The notes below the pieces were generated by a model. That model searched no databases, was not told where the DNA came from, and saw nothing but the letters and a program-made list of their open reading frames with translations. The translations under genes were made by a program, and so were the position numbers. From contig JADGOO010000129.1 of the NCBI GenBank assembly GCA_017882905.1, forward strand, positions 1-64,000: a stretch of DNA of 64,000 bases, read 5' to 3'. This DNA is from Acidimicrobiia bacterium. Lineage in GTDB: Bacteria; Actinomycetota; Acidimicrobiia; IMCC26256; PALSA-610. Numbering within the stretch: the first letter of the stretch is position 1; each line of letters starts with the position of its first letter. Shown in pieces: positions 1 to 9,938 of this stretch.

Positions 1-2
1 CC

Positions 3-2012
3 GGCGACATCGTCGTGGCGCTCTCGTTGTTCACGGCCGTCGTGTACGTGCTCGGCGCACTGCGAGCGTTCCGGCCCGTCCTCACCTACACCGCGCTCAT
101 CGCGTGCGGCGTCGTGGCGTGGTGGGCCGCGCGGGTGTCGGGCGTGCGTGCCCACTCGGAAGCGCACGACGCGACTAGGCGCGGCGACGCGACCGAACCC
201 ACGCCCACAGAGCGCCTCGACCGCTGGTCGTGGGGCCTCGCGGCGCTCGCGGTGACGATCGTCGCCGTGCGCTGGGCGCCGCATCTCGTTGCGGTGGCCG
301 GGCGCGGCATCTATGACGGCGACTCGATCTGGTACCACCTTCCCGACGCCGCCCGCTTCGCACAGACCGGCCTCATCACCGGCGTGCACTTCAAGAACTC
401 CGACCCACTCGTCGCGTTCTTCCCGTCGAACACCGAGCTGCTCCACGCGGCCGGGATCCTCGCCCTCGGACGCGACACGCTTTCGCCGTTGATCAACGTC
501 GCGTGGCTCGCCGTGGCCCTGATCGCGGGTGCGGCGATCGGCGAGCGCTTCGGCAACGTGCCCGGCGCAGTCGTTGCCGTGGCGTGGACCGAAGCCGTGT
601 GGGTGATGGTCAACACGCAGGCGGCCACCGGCCGCAACGACACGGCAGCCGTCGCGCTGTTCCTCGCGGCCGTGGCGCTCGCGCTCTCGGCAGCCGACCG
701 CGCGCCGGCGTGGCTCATCGCGGGCCTCGCCGTCGCCCTCACCGTCGGCGTGAAGGTCAGCGTGCTCCCGGTCGCGCTCGTTCTCGCCGCGGGCGTTGCC
801 GTTGCGCTCGTAGTGCAACGGCGCGGCGCGGCGCTCGCCGCATACACGGCGGGCGTTCTGGCGCTCGGGAGCTACTGGTACGTGCGGAACTGGGTCACCG
901 TCGGCAACCCGCTGCCGTGGTTCTCGGTGCACGCCGGGCCCCTGAAGTTCGTGGCCGCGCCTTTGACCGACAAGGTGTCGACATCGACGTTGATGAGCCA
1001 GATGGGCCGCGCGCACTTCTTGCGCTACATCATCGCCGACGGCCTCGACACGGCATGGGGCCCGGGATGGTGGCTGCTCGGGACGCTGGCCCTCGGCGGC
1101 GTGGCCGCCGGGATCGCCATGGCCGCCCGTGCCCGGCGCGGTGCGCTGCTCGCCACATCGGCGCTCGCGGCCACGGGTATCGCCTTGTACTTCGCCACGC
1201 CGAACGGCATTGCGCCGGGATGGGATCTGCCCGCCGGAGTGCCGCAACGAGCTTTGTTCGCCCTCAACAGTCGCTACGTGCTGCCGTCGCTCACATTGGC
1301 GCTCGTGATCGGCGCGGCGCTGTTCGCGACAACCGCGGCCCGACGCTTGACGACCACGGCTCTGTTCACCGTGGGCACGGCCTTGGTCGCGTTGCGCAGG
1401 CCCGAGCGCAGCTACTGGGAGTGGCGCATCACCTCTCGGCAAGACCTCGCAGGTGTCGGGCTGGCCATCGGCGTTGCTGCCCTCGTGATCACGGGCCGCT
1501 GGTATCTACGTGGCGACGTGTCTGGCCGCGCGGTTCGTCGCCTCCGTCTCGCCGCCGCGACGACGCTCGCCGCGGCAGTCGCGCTCGGCGTATGGACGAC
1601 GACGTTCGACGATCACCGTTACGCGAGCGCACAGACACCCCCGGCGGATGGCGCCGTGTTCCCGGCCGCACGTACGTGGCACGACCGGCGCATCGCCTTC
1701 GACGGCTCTGTGTTCCAGTATCCGTTGGCGGGCACGAGCCTCTCGAACCGAGTTGACTACCTCGGCGTGCCCGGTCCGCACGGCAGCTTCCGCGAGATCG
1801 ACGACTGCCCAACATGGCAGCGCACGGTCATCCGCGGGCGGTACGACACGGTGGTGCTCACGAGCAGCGCGTTCACGTTCGCCGATCCGCACCTCACCCG
1901 ATTACGGCGCTGGACGCTGGATCTGCGCGGCGCACGCACCGTGTTCGCGGCCGCCGGCCTGGTCGCGATCGAGCTACCCACCAGTGGCCTGCACGTCGCG
2001 TGTCGCCCATGA
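3..2012 (+). CDS. Multi-pass membrane protein, glycosyltransferase (GT39/GT87-like) family, 5' end truncated by window edge
   Basis: Long hydrophobic ORF with many TM segments; the frame is open to the window start; 'YDGDSIWYHLPDAARFAQTG' resembles the first-loop region of ArnT/PMT-like transferases. Confidence 0.6.
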   Translation, partial: GDIVVALSLFTAVVYVLGALRAFRPVLTYTALIACGVVAWWAARVSGVRAHSEAHDATRRGDATEPTPTERLDRWSWGLAALAVTIVAVRWAPHLVAVAGRGIYDGDSIWYHLPDAARFAQTGLITGVHFKNSDPLVAFFPSNTELLHAAGILALGRDTLSPLINVAWLAVALIAGAAIGERFGNVPGAVVAVAWTEAVWVMVNTQAATGRNDTAAVALFLAAVALALSAADRAPAWLIAGLAVALTVGVKVSVLPVALVLAAGVAVALVVQRRGAALAAYTAGVLALGSYWYVRNWVTVGNPLPWFSVHAGPLKFVAAPLTDKVSTSTLMSQMGRAHFLRYIIADGLDTAWGPGWWLLGTLALGGVAAGIAMAARARRGALLATSALAATGIALYFATPNGIAPGWDLPAGVPQRALFALNSRYVLPSLTLALVIGAALFATTAARRLTTTALFTVGTALVALRRPERSYWEWRITSRQDLAGVGLAIGVAALVITGRWYLRGDVSGRAVRRLRLAAATTLAAAVALGVWTTTFDDHRYASAQTPPADGAVFPAARTWHDRRIAFDGSVFQYPLAGTSLSNRVDYLGVPGPHGSFREIDDCPTWQRTVIRGRYDTVVLTSSAFTFADPHLTRLRRWTLDLRGARTVFAAAGLVAIELPTSGLHVACRP

Positions 2013-3226
2013 AGCTCCGCGAGCACGACACCTTTCCCTGCTTCGACGGGCTGCGAGCCATCGCCGCCCTCAGCGTCGTGTTCACCCACACCGCGTTCAT
2101 CAGCGGCTACAGCTTCCGTAGCAACACGTGGGGCCCGTACCTCGCGCGCATGGACATCGGTGTGGCGGTGTTCTTCGTGATCTCGGGTTTCCTGCTGTAC
2201 CGCCCGTTCTGCATGGCCCGGTTCGCCGACCGGCCGGCTCCCGACGCGCGGGCGTACGGGATCCGACGCGGGCTGCGCATCTTCCCGGCGTACTGGGTTG
2301 CGTTCACGGCCGTGCTCATCGTTCCCGCGCTCGAAGGCCACGATGTGGGCGCGCTCGGCGCAAGCCGCCTGATCGCGCACTACGGCCTCGTGCAGATCTA
2401 TGCGCCTCGCTTCGGTCTGCTGCCACTCCAGCAGGCTTGGACGCTCGCGACGGAGATCTCGTTCTACGCGTTCTTGCCAATTTGGGCGTTGTGCGTCCGC
2501 CGTGGCCCGCGGGGAACGACGCGCGCCGCGTTGCGCAGCGAGCTCATCGGCGTTGGTTCGCTCTACGCGTTCGGTCTGGTGTTCCGGCTCTTCTTGCACG
2601 ATGGCGCGAATGCCGGCGTGTGGCGCGGCCTCGTGAACCTGTGGCTCCCCGCTCGCATCGACCACTTCGCCGTGGGCATGGCGCTCGCCGCTCTGAGTGC
2701 GTGGTGGTCGACGCGCGGCGAGGCGCCGCGATGGACCGAACACCCCGTCGTGCCCTACGCGAGCTGGCTGTTGGCCCTCGCGTCGTTCTGGTTGCTGTCG
2801 GAGCGCATCGGTCTGCGCAACAACCGAGGCAGTCTGCCGTTCACCACCACGCAGGCCTGGTTGGTCGGATTGCTCTGGGGTTTCGTGGGCGGCTTCCTCG
2901 TCGTGCCGGCCGTTCTCGGACCCCAGGATCGCAGCCTCGTACGGCGTCTTCTGCGCTTCCGCCCGCTCGCGGCTCTGGGCGTCGTGTCGTACGGCATCTA
3001 TCTCTGGCACGAGTCGACGCTCGACTGGTTCCTGCGCCGCAAGCACCTCATCGTGGCCGGGCGCTTCCCGAACCCGTCGTCGTTCACCACGATGACCGCG
3101 TTCGTGCTGGTGACGACGGTGCTGCTCGCCGTCGTCACCTACTTCGTGGTGGAACGTCCGGCGATGCGCTTCGGGCGGAGCCTCAGTCAGCGCGTTCGCG
3201 TCACCGCTGGTCGAACGCAACCTTGA
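2009..3226 (+). CDS. Acyltransferase 3 family (OafA/YrhL-like) membrane protein
   Basis: Start 'MKLREHDTFPCFDGLRAIAALSVVFTH' and 'FFVISGFLLYRPF' are typical; ATGA overlap with the preceding CDS. Confidence 0.9.
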   Translation: MKLREHDTFPCFDGLRAIAALSVVFTHTAFISGYSFRSNTWGPYLARMDIGVAVFFVISGFLLYRPFCMARFADRPAPDARAYGIRRGLRIFPAYWVAFTAVLIVPALEGHDVGALGASRLIAHYGLVQIYAPRFGLLPLQQAWTLATEISFYAFLPIWALCVRRGPRGTTRAALRSELIGVGSLYAFGLVFRLFLHDGANAGVWRGLVNLWLPARIDHFAVGMALAALSAWWSTRGEAPRWTEHPVVPYASWLLALASFWLLSERIGLRNNRGSLPFTTTQAWLVGLLWGFVGGFLVVPAVLGPQDRSLVRRLLRFRPLAALGVVSYGIYLWHESTLDWFLRRKHLIVAGRFPNPSSFTTMTAFVLVTTVLLAVVTYFVVERPAMRFGRSLSQRVRVTAGRTQP

Positions 3227-4436
3227 TCGCGCCCGTGTCGCCCTGTGTGGCGATGGTCTTGAACGCTTCCCGCCAGCTCTCGAGTGCGAAGCGATGCGTG
3301 AGCATGCCGGTGAGGTCGATGCGCCCCGACTCGACCAGATCGAGGTAGTGCCGAATGCCGTGGCGGCGAACGCCTTCCACCTCCTCGAATCCGAACGCGT
3401 TGGAGCCGACGAAGCTGATCTCCTTGAAGTAGAGCGGCGTGTCTTCCCAGAACGTCGGGCCGTGCACGCCAGCCTTCACCAGCGTGCCCCGCGCCGCGAG
3501 CACGCGCACGCCTACCTCGAAGGTCTCGCGCTTGCCGACGGTGTCGTACACCACGTCGATCCCGCCCGGGTACGCCATCGGCAGACCGTCGCTGGGCTGC
3601 AGCACACCACCCGACCACGCGGCGGCCTGTTCGATCACACTGAGCGCGGGCTCATGGCCGATGACCGTGGCACCGAGCTTGGCCGCCAGATTCGCTTGCG
3701 CGCCGAAGCGCGCGACCGACAGCACGTCGACGTCGGGATACAACGCCCGCAAGATCGCCACCGCACACGTGCCGAGCGCACCGGCGCCGTACACCATCGC
3801 CTTGCCGCCGGCCTTCGGGGGGTGCCGAGTGATCGCGTGCAGCATCACCGCGAACGGGTCGGCAAACACGGCCGTCTCGTCGCTGATCGAGTCGGGCACC
3901 TTGAACAGCATCGAGGGATGCGCCGGCATGAGGTCGGCGTAGCCGCCGCTCGCGTCTTTCGATGTGCCGGTGTGGATCCCGGGCGCGATCGGCCCGACCG
4001 CGAAGCTCGAGCACAGCGAATAGTCGCCGATCTCGCACGCCTTGCACACGGGGTGCACACCGCGTGGCGCGCACGACAACCACGGGTTGAGCACGACACG
4101 GTCGCCGATCGCGATGCCCGTCGCCTGCGGACCGAGCGCCACTACGTCGGCGACGACCTCGTGGCCGAGCACCTGCGGCAGCGAGAAGAAGCCCTTCATC
4201 GGATTGTCGGGTGAGCGGGTTTCGTCACCCCAGTCCATGAACACCTGCTTCGAGTCGGACCCGCAGATCCCGACCAGCCGAGGCTTGGTCACAACCCAGT
4301 CGGGTAGGAGGAAGCCGGGATCGGCGTAGTCGCGCTCGAGTCGCATGGGTGTCTGCGCGAGATTGCGCAAGAGGTGGTTGTCGGTGTCGGGCACCGGCTG
4401 TGGCTCGGGCCGCACCCCGTACAGCAACGCCTTCAT
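3201..4436 (-). CDS. Zinc-containing alcohol dehydrogenase (MDR family)
   Basis: 'GICGSDSKQVFMDWG', 'VLGHEVVADVVALGP', nucleotide-binding 'VYGAGALGTCAVAILRALYP'. Confidence 0.85.
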   Translation of the reverse strand: MKALLYGVRPEPQPVPDTDNHLLRNLAQTPMRLERDYADPGFLLPDWVVTKPRLVGICGSDSKQVFMDWGDETRSPDNPMKGFFSLPQVLGHEVVADVVALGPQATGIAIGDRVVLNPWLSCAPRGVHPVCKACEIGDYSLCSSFAVGPIAPGIHTGTSKDASGGYADLMPAHPSMLFKVPDSISDETAVFADPFAVMLHAITRHPPKAGGKAMVYGAGALGTCAVAILRALYPDVDVLSVARFGAQANLAAKLGATVIGHEPALSVIEQAAAWSGGVLQPSDGLPMAYPGGIDVVYDTVGKRETFEVGVRVLAARGTLVKAGVHGPTFWEDTPLYFKEISFVGSNAFGFEEVEGVRRHGIRHYLDLVESGRIDLTGMLTHRFALESWREAFKTIATQGDTGAIKVAFDQR

Positions 4437-4528
4437 GAGATCCCCTCGCCCCGTGCTCGCCCTGATCGCGAGCGTGACAGTGGGCCGCAGCGTAAGCAGG
4501 GCGCGCCGCTCGGTGCCACAATGCGCCG

Positions 4529-5713
4529 ATGCGCAGACTCACTCAGATCGTCGTGGCGGTCCTGGCGGTCGGCTCGGCGATCGCCGTCACCGGCGTGACC
4601 GGCGCGACGGCCGGCACCCCGACCGCAGCGGCGCCGAGCGGATCATGTCGATCCGTGGGCTGCCTGCGCCTCAACCAGCTGCAGTTCCTCAGCTCGCACA
4701 ACAGCTACCACGTGCAGGCGGAGCCCGACATCTTCGCGTTGATCAAGTCGTTCGATCCTGCACTCGCGGCAACGCTCGAGTACTCACACCCGCCGTTGGC
4801 GACTCAGCTCAGCGACGAGCGTCTGCGTCACCTCGAGCTCGACGTGTTCGCCGATCCGCAAGGCGGCCGCTACGCCGATCATCACATCAACGTGCTCCTC
4901 GGCAAGCCGATCGCGAGCACCAACCCCGACCTCTACCGCCCCGGCCTGAAGGTGATGCACGCACAAGAGGTCGAGTTCAACACGCGGTGCACCACCTTCG
5001 TCGCGTGCCTGCGCCAGATCAAGGGTTGGAGCGACGCCCATCCGAAGCACCTGCCGATCGCGATCCAGGTCGAGCTGAAGGAAGACCCGATCCCCGACCC
5101 CGCGAACCTCGGCTTCGTGCAGCCGCTCCCCTTCGACGCGACCCAGATCGACGAAGTCGACCGCGAGATCCGTTCCGTGCTGCCGAGCCGGTCGATCATC
5201 ACGCCCGACGACGTGCGCGGCCACCATGCAACCCTCGAGGAAGCAGTGCTGAGCGGCGACGCGTGGCCCACCATCGACCATTCGCGCGGCAAGTTCTTGT
5301 TCCTGCTCGACAACGAGAGCAAGCGTGCGCTCTACCTCGACGGCCATCCGTCGCTCGAGGGGCGGATCATGTTCACGCCGTCGACGCCCGGCCAGCCCGA
5401 CGCCGCGTTCATCAAGGACAACGACCCGCTCGGTCCCGACGGGCTCGAATGGCAACGCATCCAGGGCTACGTCGCCGCCGGATACGTGGTGCGCACGCGC
5501 GCCGACGCCGACACCGTGCAGGCCCGAACCGGCGACACGACGATGCGCGACGCCGCGCTGCGCAGCGGCGCGCAGTGGGTGAGCACCGACTACCCGACGC
5601 GTCGCGAGATCAGTCCGTTCGGCACCGACTACTTCGTCGAGCTACCCGGCGGCGGCGTGGCGCGCTGCAACCCGATCAGCGCGCCGTTCGCCTGCACGGT
5701 CAGACGCGGCTGA
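4529..5713 (+). CDS. Secreted Ca2+-dependent phosphatidylinositol-specific phospholipase C-like protein
   Basis: N-terminal signal peptide; 'FLSSHNSYH', 'LRHLELDVFADPQGGRYADHH', 'IDHSRGKFLFLLDN'. Confidence 0.8.
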   Translation: MRRLTQIVVAVLAVGSAIAVTGVTGATAGTPTAAAPSGSCRSVGCLRLNQLQFLSSHNSYHVQAEPDIFALIKSFDPALAATLEYSHPPLATQLSDERLRHLELDVFADPQGGRYADHHINVLLGKPIASTNPDLYRPGLKVMHAQEVEFNTRCTTFVACLRQIKGWSDAHPKHLPIAIQVELKEDPIPDPANLGFVQPLPFDATQIDEVDREIRSVLPSRSIITPDDVRGHHATLEEAVLSGDAWPTIDHSRGKFLFLLDNESKRALYLDGHPSLEGRIMFTPSTPGQPDAAFIKDNDPLGPDGLEWQRIQGYVAAGYVVRTRADADTVQARTGDTTMRDAALRSGAQWVSTDYPTRREISPFGTDYFVELPGGGVARCNPISAPFACTVRRG

Positions 5714-8132
5714 GCACGTCGTCGGCCACAGGCACCACGCGCGTCACGGATCGCTCGGTCGGGATCTCTGCCACCTTCGGCGGGGCTGCGTCGCGCGCGG
5801 CGAGCTTCACCTCGGTGCCGTTCACGACCACCACGCCGTCGTCGAGCAGGAACCCAACGCGCGACGCGACGGGCGCCACGTCGACCACGTTGCCGCGCTT
5901 GCGCTCCGATTTCAGGGCGCGCACACCGGCGCCGCCGCGTGCCTGCACCGGGAACTCGTCGGCCCGTACGCGCTTGGCATAGCCGGCGTCGGTCGCGATC
6001 ACGACGAGCTCATCGTGCGTGACCGGCACGGCGCCCACCACGGAATCGCCGCTGCGCAGGCGGATTGCCCGTACACCGCCCGCGCTCCGACCCATGGGTC
6101 GCACCTCGGCTTCGGGGAAGCGGATCGCGTGCCCGTCGCGGGTGACCACGAACGTCTCGCAGTCGTCCCAGCCGGGGTGCACGGCCACCACCCGATCGCC
6201 GGCACCGAGCTTCATGGCGACGAGCCCGTCGCGCCGACCGGATGCTTCGACGAACTCCGACAGCGCCGTGCGCTTCACGGTGCCGTGCGCCGTCACGAAC
6301 ACCACGTTCTCGTGCTGTTCGCCGACCGCGGCGTCGATCACCGCGACCACTCGTTCGCCGTCGGAGAACTGGAACAGGTTCGGGATCGCGGTGAGCCGCG
6401 CCTTCGGGAGGTCGTGGCACGCAGCCCGATAGGCGCGCCCGTGCGTGGTGAAGAACAGCATCGCTCCGAGCGCGCTCGTCTCGACCACCTGGTCGAGCAC
6501 GTCACCCGACGCCGGTTCCACGACCTTGCCGCCCCGCCCACGCGCCGAGCGCGCCTGCACATAGCCGCGCGCTGTCACCGACACCACGAGCGGTTCGTCG
6601 TCGACAAGCTCTTCGGTGCTGATCTCGCCGCTGTCGTCGCCGACGATCTGTGTGCGGCGCGGCTGCTTGTAGGCGTCGCGTATCTCGGTGAGCTCGTCAC
6701 GGATCACGGCCATGAGCGCGTCGCGCTTCTCGAGGATCGTGCGCAGCTCCTTGATGCGTGCCATCAGCTCGCCCTGTTCGGTGAGGAGCTCCTCGCGGCC
6801 GAGCTGGGTGAGGCGGCCGAGGGCGAGATCGAGGATGTGGTTCGCCTGGATCTCGGAGAACTCGAACGGCTTGGCCATGAGCGCGGTGCGCGCCGCGCCG
6901 CGGTCCTTGCTCGCGCGGATTGCTGCGATGACGGCGTCGATCATGTCGACCGCACGCACCAGGCCGTCGACGATGTGAAGGCGCGCCTCGGCCTTGTCGA
7001 GGCGGTGGCGGGTACGCCGCGTGACCACGACCACTTGATGGTCGAGCCAGTGCTGCAGCACCTCCTGGAGGTTCAACGTGCGCGGCACACCGTCGACGAG
7101 GGCCACGACGTTGATGCCGAAGGTGGTCTGCGCGGGCGTGTGCTTGTAGATGTTGTTCAGCACGACGGGCACGTTCACGTCGGGCCGCAGCTCGATCACG
7201 AGACGCGTGGCACCCTGCCCCGATTCGTTGCGGATGTCGCGCACACCCTCGATGCGACCACTCTCCACCGCTTCGGCGAGCTTGCCGGCGATCGCGTCGA
7301 CACTCGTCTGATACGGGATCTCCGTGATGACGATCGCGCTCCCCCGCCGGGTCTGTTCGATGTCGACCACGGCACGCAGCCGAATCGTGCCCTTGCCGGT
7401 GCGGTACGCCTCCTTGATCCCCTCGTCGCCCATGATCAGGCCGCCCGTGGGGAAGTCGGGACCCTTCACGGTGCGCATCAGCTCGGCCAGTGTGATGTCG
7501 GGCTTCTGGATCAGCTTCAACGCCGCGGCGCATACCTCAGCGAGGTTGTGCGGCGGGATGTTCGTGGCCATCCCGACGGCGATGCCCTGATTGCCGTTCA
7601 CCAGGAGGTTCGGGAACCGTCCGGGCAGCACGACAGGCTCCTCGTCGCCGCCGTCGTAGTTGGGCTGGAAGTCGACGGTGCCCTCGTCGATGCCGGCGAG
7701 GAGCTGTTGGGCGATCGGGCTGAGGCGACACTCGGGGTAACGGCTCGCGGCAGGCGGGGCGGCAGGGCTCCCGAAGTTGCCGTGCTTGTCCACGAGCGGA
7801 TGCGGGATCGAGAAGTCCTGACCGAGGCGCACGAGCGCGTCGTAGATCGCGCTGTCGCCGTGCGGGTGGAAGCGCCCCATCACGTCGCCGACCACGCGAG
7901 CGCACTTCACAAACGGACGATCGGGACGCAGGCCGCCGTCGTGCATCGCCCACAAGATGCGGCGGTGCACCGGCTTGAGTCCGTCACGCACGTCAGGCAG
8001 CGCGCGGCTCACGATGACGCTCATGGAGTAGTCCAGGAACGACGATTCGACCTCCTCCGCGAGCGTGCGCACCACGATCGGCGCGGCGAACAAGGAGGGG
8101 GCAGCTGCGGTCGAAGCGGTACGGCGGGCCAT
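5700..8132 (-). CDS. parC: DNA topoisomerase type IIA subunit A (ParC/GyrA-like, probably topoisomerase IV)
   Basis: 'FLDYSMSVIVSRALPDVRDGLKPVHRRILWAM', 'FHPHGDSAIYDALVRLGQ', 'AASRYPECRLSPIA' (active-site Tyr). ORF is open to 8321, but the start at 8132 (MARRTAS) fits better. Confidence 0.9.
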   Translation of the reverse strand: MARRTASTAAAPSLFAAPIVVRTLAEEVESSFLDYSMSVIVSRALPDVRDGLKPVHRRILWAMHDGGLRPDRPFVKCARVVGDVMGRFHPHGDSAIYDALVRLGQDFSIPHPLVDKHGNFGSPAAPPAASRYPECRLSPIAQQLLAGIDEGTVDFQPNYDGGDEEPVVLPGRFPNLLVNGNQGIAVGMATNIPPHNLAEVCAAALKLIQKPDITLAELMRTVKGPDFPTGGLIMGDEGIKEAYRTGKGTIRLRAVVDIEQTRRGSAIVITEIPYQTSVDAIAGKLAEAVESGRIEGVRDIRNESGQGATRLVIELRPDVNVPVVLNNIYKHTPAQTTFGINVVALVDGVPRTLNLQEVLQHWLDHQVVVVTRRTRHRLDKAEARLHIVDGLVRAVDMIDAVIAAIRASKDRGAARTALMAKPFEFSEIQANHILDLALGRLTQLGREELLTEQGELMARIKELRTILEKRDALMAVIRDELTEIRDAYKQPRRTQIVGDDSGEISTEELVDDEPLVVSVTARGYVQARSARGRGGKVVEPASGDVLDQVVETSALGAMLFFTTHGRAYRAACHDLPKARLTAIPNLFQFSDGERVVAVIDAAVGEQHENVVFVTAHGTVKRTALSEFVEASGRRDGLVAMKLGAGDRVVAVHPGWDDCETFVVTRDGHAIRFPEAEVRPMGRSAGGVRAIRLRSGDSVVGAVPVTHDELVVIATDAGYAKRVRADEFPVQARGGAGVRALKSERKRGNVVDVAPVASRVGFLLDDGVVVVNGTEVKLAARDAAPPKVAEIPTERSVTRVVPVADDVLSRV

Positions 8133-8172
8133 GGATGCGACGTTAGGTGCCCGCCCGGTAGCGTCCCGCGCA

Positions 8173-9474
8173 ATGCAGGGGAAGGCGCTCGGCCCCGGCT
8201 TCCGGAAGGTGTGGGTCGCGGCAGCCATCTCGAACCTCGGCGACGGCCTCGTGCTGGCGGCGCTGCCGTTGCTCGCGGAATCGCTCACCAAGACGGCCGT
8301 GCTCGTGTCGGGCATCGTCACGATGCGCTACGCCGCCTGGCTCGTGCTCGGGTTGCTCGGCGGTGTGGTCGCCGACCGCGCCGACCGGCGCTGGGTGATG
8401 GTGATCGTCGACGTGGGCCGAACGCTCGTGGTCGCCGTGCTCGGGCTCGAGATCGCCCTGGGGAGCCCTCCGATCGCCGCGCTGTGGCTCGCGGCGTTCC
8501 TGCTCGGCTGCGGCGAGGTGTTCTTCGACAGCGCGGCCCAGGCGATGCTGCCGTCGCTCATCGGCGACGACGAGCTCCTCGAGCGTGCGAACTCGAGGCT
8601 CTATGTGGCGCAGTCGGTCACCACCGATCTCATCGGGCCGCCGGTCGGCGCATTCTTGTTCGCTGCCGTCGCGGCGCTGCCGTTCCTCATCGACGCGGGT
8701 TCGTTCGCCGCGGCCGCGCTCATCGTGGCCACGCTGGTCGGGTCGTTCCGCGTTCGCCGCGCGACGAGCGCGGCCGCGACCGAGAACGCCGCGGTGGGCG
8801 ACGCGTCGGCTGCCGCGGCGGTCGCGGAGCCACGGCCGTCGATGCGCGCCGAGCTCACAGAAGCGTGGCGGTACGTGCGCAGCCAGCGGCTGTTGCGTTC
8901 GCTCATCGCGTTGGGCTGCGCCTGGAACTTCTTCGCCATCGGGGCGTTGTCGACCAACGTGCTGTTCGCGCGGCGGGTCTTGCACGTGTCGCCGGCCGGC
9001 TACGGGTTCGTGCTCACCGGCTTCGCGGTCGGCGGCGTGATCGCCGGGCTCGTGACCGAGCGCATCACGGCCCGAATCGGACCGGGCACGACCATCTTGT
9101 TGACGTTCCTGCTCGGCGGGCTCTCGGGTCTCGTGTCGGCGATCTCGCAGAACGCGGTCGTGTTCGCGCTCGGCTTCGGGATCTCGTTCGCGGCCGGCTC
9201 CGCGGCGAGCATCGTGGTGGTCACCTTGCGCCAACAGCTCGTTCCCGACGCACTGCGCGGTCGCGTCAACGCCTTCTTCCGGGTGGCGATCTTCGCTGCC
9301 GCAGCGCTCGGCGGCATCGCCATGGGGATCCTCGGGTCGGCCGTGTCGTTGCGGGCGCCGCTGATCGCGCTCGGCATCGCCGGGGTGGCGCTGTTCGGAG
9401 CCGGCTTGGGCGAGATCTCGAACGGTCGCATCGCCCGGGCCCGCGACGCCGCGCGCGAGGTCACCGCGCCCTGA
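8173..9474 (+). CDS. MFS transporter
   Basis: Start 'MQGKALGPGFRKVWVAAAISNLGDGLVLAALPLLA'; 'GGVVADRADRRWVM' motif; 12-TM-like hydrophobicity. Confidence 0.85.
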   Translation: MQGKALGPGFRKVWVAAAISNLGDGLVLAALPLLAESLTKTAVLVSGIVTMRYAAWLVLGLLGGVVADRADRRWVMVIVDVGRTLVVAVLGLEIALGSPPIAALWLAAFLLGCGEVFFDSAAQAMLPSLIGDDELLERANSRLYVAQSVTTDLIGPPVGAFLFAAVAALPFLIDAGSFAAAALIVATLVGSFRVRRATSAAATENAAVGDASAAAAVAEPRPSMRAELTEAWRYVRSQRLLRSLIALGCAWNFFAIGALSTNVLFARRVLHVSPAGYGFVLTGFAVGGVIAGLVTERITARIGPGTTILLTFLLGGLSGLVSAISQNAVVFALGFGISFAAGSAASIVVVTLRQQLVPDALRGRVNAFFRVAIFAAAALGGIAMGILGSAVSLRAPLIALGIAGVALFGAGLGEISNGRIARARDAAREVTAP

Positions 9475-9516
9475 CCCTGCGGGCCATGGTCGGTGCGCGC
9501 CCGAGGACCGACGATG
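9457..9516 (+). repeat. Diverged direct repeat, copy 1 (spans MFS 3' end and stop codon)
   Basis: gaggtcaccg..ctgacc..atgg..gccc.gaggac.gacgatg shared with 9760-9816; roughly 70-75% identity by eye. Confidence 0.55.
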
Positions 9517-9542
9517 CACGGGAGGTCGGCAGCGACCTCGCT

Positions 9543-9596
9543 AGTTGGTGGCGCGGCTGCACCGGGTCCCACCGCCGCGCGGCTGAGCCACCAACT
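9543..9596. repeat. Inverted repeat / stem-loop (agttggtggc ... gccaccaact)
   Basis: 10-bp perfect arms at 9543-9552 and 9587-9596. Confidence 0.6.
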
Positions 9597-9623
9597 TGAT
9601 CGCAACGCCCATTGCGCCCAGTC

Positions 9624-9663
9624 GCGTGGGGCCTGGCGTTCGCCCGTGCGCCCGGCCCCACGC
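9624..9663. repeat. Inverted repeat / stem-loop (gcgtggggcc ... ggccccacgc)
   Basis: 10-bp perfect arms at 9624-9633 and 9654-9663. Confidence 0.6.
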
Positions 9664-9759
9664 CACGGCTCGACGGGCCTCCGCATGGCGGCTCTGCCCG
9701 CGCCGGGGGGGGTGCCACAGCTGCACAGGGTGGCGTGGGCGCGCGGCGGCCGCTCGCGG

Positions 9760-9816
9760 GAGGTCACCGGACTCTGACCATCGCGGTCATGGGCCGGCGA
9801 TGCCCTGAGGACGACG
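9760..9816 (+). repeat. Diverged direct repeat, copy 2
   Basis: Matches 9457-9516, including a pseudo-C-terminus 'REVTGL*' versus 'REVTAP*' of the MFS gene. Confidence 0.55.
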
Positions 9817-9871
9817 ATGGCATCAGCCACTGGGGCTACTGCACGAGGGCAATGGGCAAGGGAGGTGTGCG

Positions 9872-9904
9872 ATGGCTCGCCGAAAGAGCAACGGCTGGCG
9901 CTGA
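9872..9904 (+). CDS. Putative 10-aa micropeptide MARRKSNGWR
   Basis: ATG preceded by 'aagggaggtgtgcg' (strong SD, about 6 nt spacing); followed by a GC-rich hairpin. Too short to verify by composition. Confidence 0.3.
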   Translation: MARRKSNGWR

Positions 9905-9938
9905 GTCGCCACACATGAACACAACAGAGTCGCTAGGT

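Noticed and set aside
6015-9599. 1194-aa + strand ORF antisense to the topoisomerase A gene
   Set aside because: Shadow ORF of a GC-rich gene; low-complexity Arg/His/Asp/Ala composition and no recognisable motif, while the opposite strand encodes a clear topoisomerase.
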